A stretch of 13,550 bases of DNA from Campylobacteraceae bacterium (GCA_019162915.1 JAFLKZ010000089.1:1-13550), one strand, 5' to 3'; positions 1 through 8,055 are shown, counted from the stretch's first letter. A program made the numbers and translations. The notes: generated by a model not told the origin, from the sequence alone.

Positions 1-692
1 TGAAATATAACCCAAACTCAAAGCTTTCTAAAGCACATTTTGCTGAGTACAAACTTGAAGAAACAGCTGGAATGACACTTTTTATCGCACTAACTAAGAT
101 TCGTGAGACACTTGATGCTGACCTTTCTTTTGACTTTGTCTGTCGTGCAGGAATTTGTGGAAGTTGTGGAATGATGGTAAATGGAACGCCTAAACTTGCT
201 TGTAGAACGCTCACTAAAGACTATCCTGATGGTGTGTTGCATTTGATGCCTCTTCCTGCATTTAAGCTTTTAAAAGACTTATCTGTTGACACAGGTAACT
301 GGATGAACGAGATGAGTAAGCGTGTGGAGAGCTGGATTCATACTAACCATACTGTTGATATCTCTAAGCTTGAGGCACCAATGGAGCCAAAGCTTGCTGA
401 TGAGACATTTGAGCTAGATCGTTGTATAGAGTGTGGTATTTGTGTTGCAGCTTGTGGTACAAAATTGATGCGTCCTAATTTTATCGGCGCAGTTGGTCTT
501 AACCGTGTAGCTAGATTTGCAATGGATCCACATGATAATAGAACAGATGAAGATTTCTATGAATTAGTTGGCGATGATGATGGAATCTTTGGATGTATGA
601 GTCTTCTAGCATGTGAAGATAATTGTCCAAAACATTTACCACTTCAATCAAAAATTGCGTATATGAGAAGAAAACTCGTAGCACTTCGTTAG
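1..692 (+). CDS. frdB: Fumarate reductase iron-sulfur subunit FrdB (5' end missing)
   Basis: This is the electron-transfer subunit of the membrane-bound quinol:fumarate reductase; it passes electrons from the cytochrome b subunit (FrdC) to the flavoprotein FrdA in anaerobic fumarate respiration. The reading frame is open from the left edge (first whole codon at base 3), so the N-terminus lies outside the window. Counting from that codon, cysteines 47, 52, 55 and 67 (CRAGICGSC, then LAC) form the ferredoxin-like [2Fe-2S] site. Cysteines 141, 144, 147 and 151 (CIECGICVAAC) form the [4Fe-4S] motif, and a later C-x5-C-x3-CP motif (GCMSLLACEDNCP) supplies the remaining [3Fe-4S]/[4Fe-4S] ligands. 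The wording closely matches Campylobacter/Wolinella FrdB as I remember it (ELDRCIECGIC, FYELVGDDDG, LPLQSKIAYMRR). The visible part is about 229 residues of an expected ~240. It is presumably the last gene of a frdCAB operon, followed by a terminator. Confidence 0.96.
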   Translation, partial: KYNPNSKLSKAHFAEYKLEETAGMTLFIALTKIRETLDADLSFDFVCRAGICGSCGMMVNGTPKLACRTLTKDYPDGVLHLMPLPAFKLLKDLSVDTGNWMNEMSKRVESWIHTNHTVDISKLEAPMEPKLADETFELDRCIECGICVAACGTKLMRPNFIGAVGLNRVARFAMDPHDNRTDEDFYELVGDDDGIFGCMSLLACEDNCPKHLPLQSKIAYMRRKLVALR

Positions 693-694
693 TC

Positions 695-704
695 TTACAT
701 GTAA
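695..704. repeat. TTACATGTAA palindrome, exact copy 1
   Basis: A perfect 10-base palindrome that extends to 12 bases (CTTACATGTAAG, 694-705). It lies between the frdB stop and the terminator stem and shares bases with the left arm of that stem. It belongs to a set of four exact and two near copies in this window. Confidence 0.85.
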
Positions 705-738
705 GGGCGTTTAACGCCCTTACATAACTTTTATTTTT
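699..738 (+). terminator. Rho-independent terminator of the frd operon
   Basis: A perfect 12-base-pair stem (699-710 with 714-725, ATGTAAGGGCGT and its complement) has a 3-base TTA loop and is followed by a T-rich tract at 729-738. It begins seven bases after the frdB stop codon. The left arm overlaps one copy of the TTACATGTAA palindrome (695-704), so that copy may in part reflect the hairpin. Confidence 0.9.
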
Positions 739-762
739 AATCTCACGTGTTCTAAATATTGC

Positions 763-768
763 TATAAT
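763..768 (+). promoter_or_regulatory. Probable sigma-70 -10 element for the dynamin-like gene pair
   Basis: TATAAT at 763-768, preceded by GC, fits the epsilonproteobacterial sigma-70 pattern of a strong -10 without a conserved -35. Transcription would start near 775, giving a leader of about 17 bases. With the terminator just upstream, this suggests the GTPase genes are transcribed separately from frd. The ribosome binding site is weak (AAAGA at 781-785). Confidence 0.7.
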
Positions 769-791
769 CAAAGAAAAATTAAAGATATTCA

Positions 792-3164
792 ATGCATATA
801 ATAAATGACTTTTTTTTACTTGTTTGGAATGAAAAACAAGACCAACAAGCGGTTTTTAATGAAAAACAACCAGTGGAATTTAGCGATGATTTCACACAAA
901 ATCTAGAACAGTTTTGTGATAGTGCTACTATCTTATTAATCATCAATCCTCAAAATCTTTCTCAAATTGCAACGCTTGAAGAATCAACTAAGCTATTTGG
1001 TGGACTTTTTAAATCCCTTGAAATAGACAAAGTAAATGTTCAAAAAGCACAAAGAACAATTTTGACCTATCTGATTAAAATAGGCAATTTAGATATCAAT
1101 AGGGCAATTTCAAAAAGATTTGAAACACTGCGTAAAGAAGAAATTATCTCTTATGATATTAGTCGAAGACTCATTAGTCTTATGTCACTCATTGAAGAGA
1201 AAAAAAGCAAAACAATTACTTTACATGTAAAGAAAGCTAGAAGAGAAGAAAACTTTTATAAAACAGCTAAAAGTACTCTTTTGACAGCTATTGAAAACCT
1301 TAAACAAAGCGTGGAAAGTTCGACTCTTGTAACAAAACTAGAGCAAATTCCCTCAAAGCTTGAAAATCAGAGTTTTTCCATAGGCATTACGGGAGTTATG
1401 AACGCTGGAAAATCAACGATGCTAAATGCCCTATTAGGAAATGAAGTGTTAGGAACCTCTGTCATTCCTGAAACCGCCAATCTAACGCTTATTAAGTATG
1501 CCAAAGAGCCGTATGCGGTAGTTAATTTTTGGAATGCCAAAGAGTGGAAAAGAATAGAAGAGGGCGCTTCAAGTCTTAAAGGAATGGATGCATTTGTCAA
1601 AGAGACCAAAAATCATTTTAGCAAGAATTTTGAAACATTTATTAATGATGATGGGAAAAGCGAGAAGATAAAAGTTGAGGATTTAAGCCTTTATACTTCT
1701 GCTAAATATTCAGACAAAAAATGTAATTTGGTCAAAAGTGTGGAACTTTATACTGATTTAAAATTTGTGCAAGAGGGTGTACAAATAGTCGACACACCGG
1801 GCCTTGATGACCCTGTTATTCAACGAGAAGAGATAACGCTTGATTATCTTAGTCAGTGCGATTTGCTGATTCATCTGATGAATGCGAGTCAAGCAGCAAC
1901 GCAAAAAGATGTTGATTTTATCATCGATGCACTTATCTATCGCAATGTTGTTCAATTACTGATTGTCATCACCCGCATTGATATGGTCAAAGAAAAAGAG
2001 TTACAAGAAGTTATTGCTTATACCAAAGCGAGTATCGAGGCAAGACTTAAAGCACAAAATAAAGCTTCAAAATTAGATGAAATAATTGCCAAAATAGCTT
2101 TTGTCCCTATCGCTGGGAAGTTAGCATTAATGCATAAAATGGGCAAAGCAGCAGAAGCATTAGCCCTTGGTTACGATATGGAACGTACCGGTTTGCCTTT
2201 TGTTGAAAATTATCTCAGTGAAGTTTTATTTGGAGAGGATAGTCAAAAAGCCAAACTTATCATCAGTTCTAACCAAAAAGAGATAGAACACATAGCTCTT
2301 CAAGCCAAGCAATCTTTTGAAAATGAGCTACGTTTTTTGAGTATTTCAACTGAAGAATTAGCCCAAGAAGTCACCCAGCACGAAGAAGAAAAAAAAGCTT
2401 TAAGTGCTTTTTTAATAGTGATAAAAAATGCTCTTTTACAAAGTGAAGAAGACATTCAACACTATTTTAAAACACTTGAAAAGTTTGCAACGCATAAAAT
2501 GGGTGCTTTACATGTAGAATTAAAACGAAGAGTTTTTGATGATGTGACATATGAAGTTTCTAAAAATAAACAGCTACCTAAAGAAGATCGCATCGGTTAT
2601 ATGCTAGAGATGGGCATTAAAGATGGGCTTGTCGATTTGATGCGGGATTATCGTTATGAGTTTCAAAAAAAGATGCAAAGCGTACTTGTATATATGGAAA
2701 CAAAGTATGTAGAATTTAAGGTTGAAGGTACTCAAAATAGCTTCGATGTTGCCGAATTTTTTGAAAAGCATTTAAAAGGATTATTGGTCTTTAAAAATAG
2801 TTCGATTTTGATACAACAGGTCAATGAAGCAATTCATAAATATGGGAAAAGTAGTCTATCCGAGCTTTCTTTTGCCTTAGACGCTCTTTTAGGAGAAGAG
2901 TTTTCGACACTTAAAGAGATGTTACAGCCAAAACTTGAATGTGTTAACCATGAGCTTTTAGACTCTTTCATTCGTCTATCTTCGATGCCAGCAAATGAGA
3001 TTGAAGAGGCGATGAATGCCAAAGAAGAGATGTTGGAAAAAGCGTTGCAATGCATCAATGACCAAAGTTTGGATAAGCAAAGTCGAATTAATATGATAGG
3101 TGAAAAGTTACGTGTGATTGATATTGTTTTAAAAGATTTAAGTGTGAGTGGAGCGTCAAAATGA
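792..3164 (+). CDS. Dynamin-like GTPase, first of a tandem pair (Cj0411/DLP1-like)
   Basis: A 790-residue bacterial dynamin-like protein, expected to bind and hydrolyse GTP and to act on membranes. About 190 residues with no motif I recognise precede the GTPase domain. Visible GTPase motifs are G1 GVMNAGKST (201-209), a likely G2 threonine in PETANLT (226-232), G3 DTPGL (334-338) and G4 TRID (394-397). The last departs from the [N/T]KxD consensus by having Arg for Lys. After the G domain comes a long, mostly helical region rich in Glu, Lys and Leu, with coiled-coil character around residues 500-570, as expected of dynamin stalk and neck helices. No clear transmembrane segment or signal peptide is seen, so it is probably cytoplasmic and membrane-associating. 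It overlaps the next GTPase gene by four bases (ATGA). The position right after frdB matches Cj0411 of C. jejuni, a partner in a known membrane-tethering pair. That identity comes from recalled synteny and motifs, not an alignment. Confidence 0.92.
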   Translation: MHIINDFFLLVWNEKQDQQAVFNEKQPVEFSDDFTQNLEQFCDSATILLIINPQNLSQIATLEESTKLFGGLFKSLEIDKVNVQKAQRTILTYLIKIGNLDINRAISKRFETLRKEEIISYDISRRLISLMSLIEEKKSKTITLHVKKARREENFYKTAKSTLLTAIENLKQSVESSTLVTKLEQIPSKLENQSFSIGITGVMNAGKSTMLNALLGNEVLGTSVIPETANLTLIKYAKEPYAVVNFWNAKEWKRIEEGASSLKGMDAFVKETKNHFSKNFETFINDDGKSEKIKVEDLSLYTSAKYSDKKCNLVKSVELYTDLKFVQEGVQIVDTPGLDDPVIQREEITLDYLSQCDLLIHLMNASQAATQKDVDFIIDALIYRNVVQLLIVITRIDMVKEKELQEVIAYTKASIEARLKAQNKASKLDEIIAKIAFVPIAGKLALMHKMGKAAEALALGYDMERTGLPFVENYLSEVLFGEDSQKAKLIISSNQKEIEHIALQAKQSFENELRFLSISTEELAQEVTQHEEEKKALSAFLIVIKNALLQSEEDIQHYFKTLEKFATHKMGALHVELKRRVFDDVTYEVSKNKQLPKEDRIGYMLEMGIKDGLVDLMRDYRYEFQKKMQSVLVYMETKYVEFKVEGTQNSFDVAEFFEKHLKGLLVFKNSSILIQQVNEAIHKYGKSSLSELSFALDALLGEEFSTLKEMLQPKLECVNHELLDSFIRLSSMPANEIEEAMNAKEEMLEKALQCINDQSLDKQSRINMIGEKLRVIDIVLKDLSVSGASK
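1221..1230. repeat. TTACATGTAA palindrome, exact copy 2
   Basis: It extends to a perfect 14-base palindrome, CTTTACATGTAAAG (1219-1232). It lies inside the first dynamin-like gene, read as TTA CAT GTA (Leu-His-Val). Confidence 0.85.
2508..2517. repeat. TTACATGTAG, one-base variant of the palindrome
   Basis: It differs from TTACATGTAA only in the last base. It is also inside the first dynamin-like gene and is read in the same frame as Leu-His-Val. Confidence 0.6.
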
Positions 3165-5185
3165 GTTTACTAGCATCATTTATCACTGCTTATAAAAACA
3201 AATTTATCAAAGTCATTCCTACATTTGATGAGAGCCTTATCGGTACTTTAAAAAAGACACAGTATACCTTACTAGATGACTTACTCTCTCCTTCCCCCCA
3301 GCTCAAAAATGCACTTGATAAACTTCAAATAAGAGCAGAAGAGCCTATGAAAGTGGCGATTACAGGTCAGTTTTCCAGTGGAAAATCAACTTTCCTCAAT
3401 GCACTTTTAGCCAAAAATATTCTTCCAACGGGCATTACACCGGTGACTTCTAAGGTGAATTATATTCGCTATGGAGAAGAGTTTAAGATACGTGTACACT
3501 ATGCAGATGGCAGAGATGAGTATCATGATGTTAGCAATATTGCCCATTTTACAGACCAGCGAGAGTTTGTAGAAGATATCGCTTATTTGACGTTATATGC
3601 CCCCTTAAACATTTTAAAAGATGTCGTTTTTGTGGATACCCCAGGATTAAATTCTCAAGCAGCTACCGATACGCAGACAACACAGCGCGTTTTAAAAGAA
3701 GTAGATGGTATTATTTGGCTAACCCTTATTGATAATGCAGGAAAGATGAGTGAGCTTAAAGTTTTAGAAGAATATCTCGGTGAATATCAAAATAAATCTT
3801 TATGTGTTTTAAATCAAAAAGATAAATTTACACCCTCTCAAGTAGAAGAAACAACGACGTATGTTAAGACTGCTTTTGGAGAATTCTTCAGTGATGTCAT
3901 TCCTATATCGGCGATGCAAGCGTTGGAATCACGCAGTCACGATAAACAAGTATTGATGCAAGAAAAATTGGAAATGTTTTTAAAAAGCTTACATGTAAAG
4001 CTTGAAAATAATGCTGAAAAGATAGAACTTGATGAGATTGAAAGAGATTATACAGCCTATCAACATGAAATAAACAGTGTTTTACAAAGTGATTTAAGTG
4101 CAAATATGGAGCTTTTGAGTGCATCAAATATCGATAAAGTACTTGTCTTTATTAAAGAGGAAATTCAACCAAAAGCTTCACAATCAAAAGATTTTGCTAT
4201 CAAAAAAGAGATAAAAAATATTGCCTCAAAATTAATAGCGCAACATGGACTTTTCCTAGAAATTTATGATGAGCTAAAAGAGCAAATAATCAGTTTTGAA
4301 GTAGAAGAGAAGCAGACGTTTACCGCTTTAAAAGGCAAGTTTTTGCTTGATCTTAAAAGTGCTTTTATGCGGATAGAGCAGATTATCGAGACGATTGCAG
4401 ATGCTACCTACAACCATATGACAACGCAAAAAAGAGTACGCTATGAAGCACAAAAAAGTGGATTTTTTCAAAGTACGCCATGTTATGCACCCTTTGAATA
4501 TCAAGCGCCCAAAATAAATGCTGACCAGATTTATAAAACACTCTTTTATGAAGAAAATATCATTGGTAAAATGTTTAAGCAGTACGTTAAAAATCTTAGT
4601 CTCATTCAAGACGAAGTCAATGAAAACAACAGGATAGTTTACCAAGGGCTTGAAAAAAGAATTTTAAAATGGCAAAGCCCCTATGAAATAATTCGCAAAA
4701 ATGAAGAAATACACTCTGATATCGAATTTGCTAATATCCGAAAATTTGCTTCTAAAGCATATGAAAATATCCTAAAACCTTTTAGTGATGAGATAGCCGA
4801 CTCTTATGCCAAAATAAGCTCCGAGTTTAACCATCTCTCAAGTGCGGTGAGTTTTAACTATCAAAATGCGACAGAAGTTTGCGTGGCATTTTTGGAAAAC
4901 AAGATAGAAAAATCGCTTAAACTTTATGAAGAAAACCCTACTAAATTTTCACTTTACCATCCAAAAATGGATGAAATCAAAGAAAGATTAAGAACCAGTT
5001 TTCATCTTTATGAACTTGAAAATATGATGAACACTAACCGCACATTTTTAAGCAAGGACTATGATAGACTCATCGAAAAATTTGCAGTGCTCAAAGAAGA
5101 AAAGATAGCTTTCTTAGAGAAGAAAAAAGAGAGACATCTTAAAGTGATTGGAAAAATTGAAGAGCTATTGAAAGAGGTGCTTTAA
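3161..5185 (+). CDS. Dynamin-like GTPase, second of a tandem pair (Cj0412/DLP2-like)
   Basis: A 674-residue dynamin-like GTPase, shorter than its upstream partner because the GTPase domain begins near the N-terminus. Motifs are G1 GQFSSGKST (69-77), a G2 threonine in GITPVTS, G3 DTPGL (159-163) and G4 NQKD (218-221), where Gln replaces the usual Lys. The rest is predicted to be mainly helical, ending in a Lys/Glu-rich coiled-coil-like stretch over the last ~40 residues. No signal peptide or obvious transmembrane helix is seen. The ATG lies in the last codons of the upstream gene (ATGA overlap) behind a GTGGAG ribosome binding site, so the two are probably translated together at similar levels, as suits a heteromeric complex. 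In C. jejuni the corresponding pair forms a hetero-oligomer that tethers membranes. The same role here is inference from motifs and gene order. Confidence 0.92.
   Translation: MSLLASFITAYKNKFIKVIPTFDESLIGTLKKTQYTLLDDLLSPSPQLKNALDKLQIRAEEPMKVAITGQFSSGKSTFLNALLAKNILPTGITPVTSKVNYIRYGEEFKIRVHYADGRDEYHDVSNIAHFTDQREFVEDIAYLTLYAPLNILKDVVFVDTPGLNSQAATDTQTTQRVLKEVDGIIWLTLIDNAGKMSELKVLEEYLGEYQNKSLCVLNQKDKFTPSQVEETTTYVKTAFGEFFSDVIPISAMQALESRSHDKQVLMQEKLEMFLKSLHVKLENNAEKIELDEIERDYTAYQHEINSVLQSDLSANMELLSASNIDKVLVFIKEEIQPKASQSKDFAIKKEIKNIASKLIAQHGLFLEIYDELKEQIISFEVEEKQTFTALKGKFLLDLKSAFMRIEQIIETIADATYNHMTTQKRVRYEAQKSGFFQSTPCYAPFEYQAPKINADQIYKTLFYEENIIGKMFKQYVKNLSLIQDEVNENNRIVYQGLEKRILKWQSPYEIIRKNEEIHSDIEFANIRKFASKAYENILKPFSDEIADSYAKISSEFNHLSSAVSFNYQNATEVCVAFLENKIEKSLKLYEENPTKFSLYHPKMDEIKERLRTSFHLYELENMMNTNRTFLSKDYDRLIEKFAVLKEEKIAFLEKKKERHLKVIGKIEELLKEVL
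3989..3998. repeat. TTACATGTAA palindrome, exact copy 3
   Basis: Inside the second dynamin-like gene, again in frame as TTA CAT GTA (Leu-His-Val). The flanks AAGC and AGCTT almost lengthen the dyad, broken by one extra A. Confidence 0.85.
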
Positions 5186-5194
5186 AACACCTCT
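5173..5194. terminator. Weak, possibly bidirectional hairpin between convergent genes
   Basis: AGAGGTG (5173-5179) pairs perfectly with CACCTCT (5188-5194) around an 8-base loop that contains the stop codon of the second dynamin-like gene. The T-tract is poor on both sides. It lies between the plus-strand GTPase operon and the 3' end of the minus-strand panB-ruvB-permease operon, so it could end transcripts from either side. Confidence 0.5.
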
Positions 5195-5196
5195 GT

Positions 5197-5206
5197 TTAC
5201 ATGTAA
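5197..5206. repeat. TTACATGTAA palindrome, exact copy 4
   Basis: This copy includes the stop codon of the minus-strand permease gene: on that strand it reads TTAC ATG TAA, giving Met-stop. It sits right beside the convergent hairpin. Confidence 0.85.
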
Positions 5207-6237
5207 CGCTTTTCTTTTAAAATTTTATAGAGTTTGAGTAACGATATAAAGAGTGTCGTAATAGCAGGTCCAAGAATCATTCCCCAAAAACCAAAAGTCG
5301 TGAGTCCTGCAAAGATGGCAAAGAAAATGAGTAATTCATTGACATGTGTGGGTGTTTTGACCAGTTTGTCATTGATGTATTTGATGATGAGTGGTTTGAC
5401 AAAAGTATCTGCAATGATGGAAATAACCACGATAGAATAAACCGCAATAATGATGGCAGATTTTGTGTCTCCATAGGCTATTTCATAAGAACATAACGGT
5501 ATCCACATTAAGGCTCCTCCCACTACGGGAATGAGTGATGCAAAGCCATAAAAGATACCCAAAAGCAAGCCATCGTATCCAAAGTAGATGCCAAGGAGTG
5601 CAAAAAGAGAACCTTGAAATATAGCGCTGATAAGGATGGAGTAAAAAACTACACTCATAACATCGGCTACTTCTGAAAAGACGATGTTGATCTCTTTGTC
5701 TTCGATAGGCATAACACTTTTAGTGTAGTCAATAAGGTCTTTACCATTAAGGGAAGCAAAAAAGAAAAAGATGATAATGAGTAGCATATCTTTTAAAAAT
5801 CCCGCACTATTTTTACCCAAAGAGCCTAAGTAGGTAAGTGCTGAACTTGAGATTTGTGCAATGTTGATATGGTCGATAAAGTCTGTTAAGCTAGGTTGCA
5901 AAAAAGCCAGTGAGTTTGGCAAAGTGTAATCAAAACTTTTGAGATAGGTTTGTACCTTTTCGATGATCAAAGGATCAAAATTATTGACAAGTCCTCCAAT
6001 GGAGGTAATTGTATAAACAATAGGTCCAAAAAAGAGCACAAACATGAGCAGCGTTGAGAAGAGGGCTGCAATATATCTATTTTTGAAAAGTGAGTAAAGC
6101 TTGAGATTGATATTGTAAGTTGCAATAGCTAAGAGTGAGGCAATGGTAATAATCATCAAAAATGGTTCATAAAGTTTAATAATAGAAAAAAGTACAGCTA
6201 AAAATATAGCAGTTAAAAAAAAGCGATGTTCGTTCAT
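5197..6237 (-). CDS. AI-2E/PerM family (UPF0118) integral membrane permease
   Basis: A 346-residue polytopic inner-membrane protein of the AI-2E transporter (PerM/UPF0118) family. Two hydrophobic segments lie at about 7-20 and 25-40, then one at 57-82. A soluble stretch spans about 85-145. Further membrane segments lie at about 150-162, 195-218, 222-250, 260-280 and 300-335. Family signatures are the ASLIPVVGG motif (233-241) and the C-terminal AGLTTFGFWGMILGP stretch (310-324). Substrates vary widely in this family, so the autoinducer-2 label should not be taken literally. The gene overlaps the ruvB stop by four bases (ATGA on the minus strand) and has a good GAGGAAA ribosome binding site at 6242-6248. 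It is probably the last gene of the panB-ruvB operon. I recall a homologous permease beside ruvB in C. jejuni (Cj1361c/Cj1362). Confidence 0.88.
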   Translation of the reverse strand: MNEHRFFLTAIFLAVLFSIIKLYEPFLMIITIASLLAIATYNINLKLYSLFKNRYIAALFSTLLMFVLFFGPIVYTITSIGGLVNNFDPLIIEKVQTYLKSFDYTLPNSLAFLQPSLTDFIDHINIAQISSSALTYLGSLGKNSAGFLKDMLLIIIFFFFASLNGKDLIDYTKSVMPIEDKEINIVFSEVADVMSVVFYSILISAIFQGSLFALLGIYFGYDGLLLGIFYGFASLIPVVGGALMWIPLCSYEIAYGDTKSAIIIAVYSIVVISIIADTFVKPLIIKYINDKLVKTPTHVNELLIFFAIFAGLTTFGFWGMILGPAITTLFISLLKLYKILKEKRYM

Positions 6238-7256
6238 ACGGTTTCCTCAAAAAGTCCAATTTGATTGGCAGGTGGGCTTAGTCTAAAAAGTTCATATGTT
6301 TTGGGTGTCACAACTCTTCCTCTCGCCGTTCGCTCAATATAGCCATTGGCTAAGAGATACGGTTCTATCACATCCTCGATAGTCCCCTCATCCTCGCTCA
6401 GTGCCGCGGCAATCGTACTGAGTCCCAAAGGTCGTCCTCTTGTTTGGATAAGAAGTTCGAGATATTTGAGATCGAGTTCATCAAAGCCTAAGTCATTAAC
6501 GCCTAGTTCATTGAGTCCATATTGCGCCATTTGTTTACTGATGATATCTTCGTTTCCCACATCGGCATAATCTCTCACACGCTTTAAAAGTCGAAGGGCG
6601 ATTCTAGGTGTTCCGCGTGATCTTCTTGCCATCTCGAGTGAAGCATCATCAAGACAAGGTTTTTCAAGTTTTTTAGAAGCTCTCACGATGATGTGCGCAA
6701 GTTCTTCTTTGGTATAAAATTGAAGTCTAAAATGCATACCAAATCTATCGCGAAGCGGAGAACTTATCATTCCCGCACGTGTTGTTGCGCCGATAAGTGT
6801 AAAGTGAGGTAAGTCTATCTTGATAGTCTGTGCAGCAGGGCCAGAACCGATGATGATATCGAGACGAAAATCTTCCATTGCAGGATAGAGTATCTCTTCG
6901 ATAGCAGGCGAGAGGCGGTGAATTTCATCTATAAAGAGGATGTCGCCTTCTTGAAGATTGGTTAAAATAGCGGCTAAGTCACCACTTTTTTCAATCATGG
7001 GAGCCGCGGTTATCTTAATACTGGTGTTCATTTCATTAGAAATGATATACGCTAAGGTAGTTTTACCAAGACCTGGAGGACCAAAAAAGAGGACATGGTC
7101 TAAACATTCTCCTCTTTTTTGTGCCGCTTGGATAAAAACTTGCAAGTTACGTTTGATTTTATCTTGCCCGATATAGCCATCCCAATTAGTCGGGCGTAGG
7201 CTTTTTTCATATTCACTCTCAAAAGATATTTTTTCTATTTCTACAATTCGCTCCAT
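6234..7256 (-). CDS. ruvB: Holliday junction branch migration ATPase RuvB
   Basis: The hexameric AAA+ motor that, with RuvA, drives branch migration of Holliday junctions in recombinational repair. With the start at 7256 it has 340 residues, normal for RuvB. Motifs are Walker A GPPGLGKT (59-66), Walker B DEIH (110-113), the GATTRAG segment (156-162) and the arginine finger R169 in SPLRDRFG. The C-terminal winged-helix part contains RGRPLGLSTIAAAL and ends LFRLSP. An in-frame ATG lies 63 bases upstream at 7319, but the residues it would add do not resemble RuvB, whereas MERIVEIEKISFE matches the expected N-terminus; that longer start would also overlap panB by 59 bases. The chosen start follows the panB stop by four bases, with no clear Shine-Dalgarno sequence, suggesting translational coupling. 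ruvA and ruvC are not in the window. Confidence 0.97.
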   Translation of the reverse strand: MERIVEIEKISFESEYEKSLRPTNWDGYIGQDKIKRNLQVFIQAAQKRGECLDHVLFFGPPGLGKTTLAYIISNEMNTSIKITAAPMIEKSGDLAAILTNLQEGDILFIDEIHRLSPAIEEILYPAMEDFRLDIIIGSGPAAQTIKIDLPHFTLIGATTRAGMISSPLRDRFGMHFRLQFYTKEELAHIIVRASKKLEKPCLDDASLEMARRSRGTPRIALRLLKRVRDYADVGNEDIISKQMAQYGLNELGVNDLGFDELDLKYLELLIQTRGRPLGLSTIAAALSEDEGTIEDVIEPYLLANGYIERTARGRVVTPKTYELFRLSPPANQIGLFEETV

Positions 7257-7260
7257 CAAG

Positions 7261-8049
7261 TTACTTTGAGTAAGTGTGTTCGAGGCGAGGAAAAGAGCGA
7301 TTTTGAACCTCTTTGACATAAGTGTCTACGGCATCTTCAACAAGCTTTGCACCTTCTAAATAATGTTGTACAAATTTAGGTTTAAAAGCTTTGAAAAATC
7401 CAAGCATATCACTCCAAACCAATACTTGACCATCCGTATCTACACCTGCACCAATGCCAATGGTAGGGATACTGATAGCTGCACTAATGCGCTTGGCAGC
7501 GTCAGCCATAACCCCTTCGATAACGATACTAAAAGCACCCGCACGCTCTACTGCTTTAGCATCTTCAATAAGCTCCAAGATATCCTCTTCACTTTTTCCT
7601 CGAACCTTGTAGCCTCCTTCACTGCGCACAAACTGAGGCATTAGTCCGATATGTCCCATGACGGCAATAGAGTTTTGCGTTAGCATTTTGATGATAGGCG
7701 CTCTTCCCACACCACCTTCAATCTTAACGGCATGCGCATTAGTTTCGCTATAAACACGAGAAGCATTATGTAAAGCCATCGCATCATTTGTGTACGTTCC
7801 AAAAGGCATATCACAAACGATAAAGGTATCCTTAGCTCCCGCACATACTGCTTTAGTATGGTAAATCATAATTTCCATGCTTGCTGAAAGTGTGTCTGGT
7901 TTAGCGTTAAAACTCATATTGAGGCTATCACCGACTAGAATGATGTCAACTTTCGTATCAAATAATGAAGCAAAAAGTGCATCATAGGCTGTTATGACGG
8001 TAAGTGGGATTTTCCCCTTACTATTTTTTATGGCTGTAATTGTTTTCAT
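7261..8049 (-). CDS. panB: 3-methyl-2-oxobutanoate hydroxymethyltransferase PanB
   Basis: This enzyme makes ketopantoate from 2-oxoisovalerate and methylenetetrahydrofolate, the first committed step toward pantothenate and coenzyme A, in the cytoplasm. It has 262 residues, typical for the family. The Mg2+-binding aspartates are visible as D41 in LVGDSL and D80 in VCDMPFG. K109 and E111 lie in AVKIEGG, H133 in MGHIGL and E178 in IVIEGV; GIGAG follows. The N-terminus (KIPLTVITAYDALFA) fits the family and supports the ATG at 8047-8049. There is no Shine-Dalgarno sequence: the bases before the ATG are TTCCACC, and a TATAAT lies only six bases further up, so the mRNA may be leaderless. It is the first gene of a compact minus-strand operon with ruvB and a permease. 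panC and panD are not nearby. Confidence 0.97.
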   Translation of the reverse strand: MKTITAIKNSKGKIPLTVITAYDALFASLFDTKVDIILVGDSLNMSFNAKPDTLSASMEIMIYHTKAVCAGAKDTFIVCDMPFGTYTNDAMALHNASRVYSETNAHAVKIEGGVGRAPIIKMLTQNSIAVMGHIGLMPQFVRSEGGYKVRGKSEEDILELIEDAKAVERAGAFSIVIEGVMADAAKRISAAISIPTIGIGAGVDTDGQVLVWSDMLGFFKAFKPKFVQHYLEGAKLVEDAVDTYVKEVQNRSFPRLEHTYSK

Positions 8050-8055
8050 GGTGGA

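Noticed and set aside
511..792. Minus-strand open frame across the end of frdB and the following gap
   Set aside because: It runs through the frd terminator hairpin, the dynamin promoter and the frdB coding strand, and its product has no recognisable features.
797..802. A second TATAAT just inside the first dynamin-like gene
   Set aside because: It lies after the start codon within coding sequence and the element at 763-768 is better placed; AT-rich DNA gives many such matches.
828..869. 12-base direct repeat AATGAAAAACAA (828-839 and 858-869) encoding NEKQ twice
   Set aside because: Only two short A-rich copies within coding sequence; likely chance or a small local duplication, with no sign of an array.
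4328..4645. Antisense open frame of about 105 codons inside the second dynamin-like gene
   Set aside because: It lies wholly opposite a well-supported GTPase gene, has no recognisable motif and no clear ribosome binding site; it is a shadow of the sense frame.
7257..7319. Longer ruvB starting at the in-frame ATG at 7319
   Set aside because: The 21 added residues do not resemble RuvB, the extension would overlap panB by 59 bases, and the ATG at 7256 gives the family N-terminus MERIVEIEKISFE.
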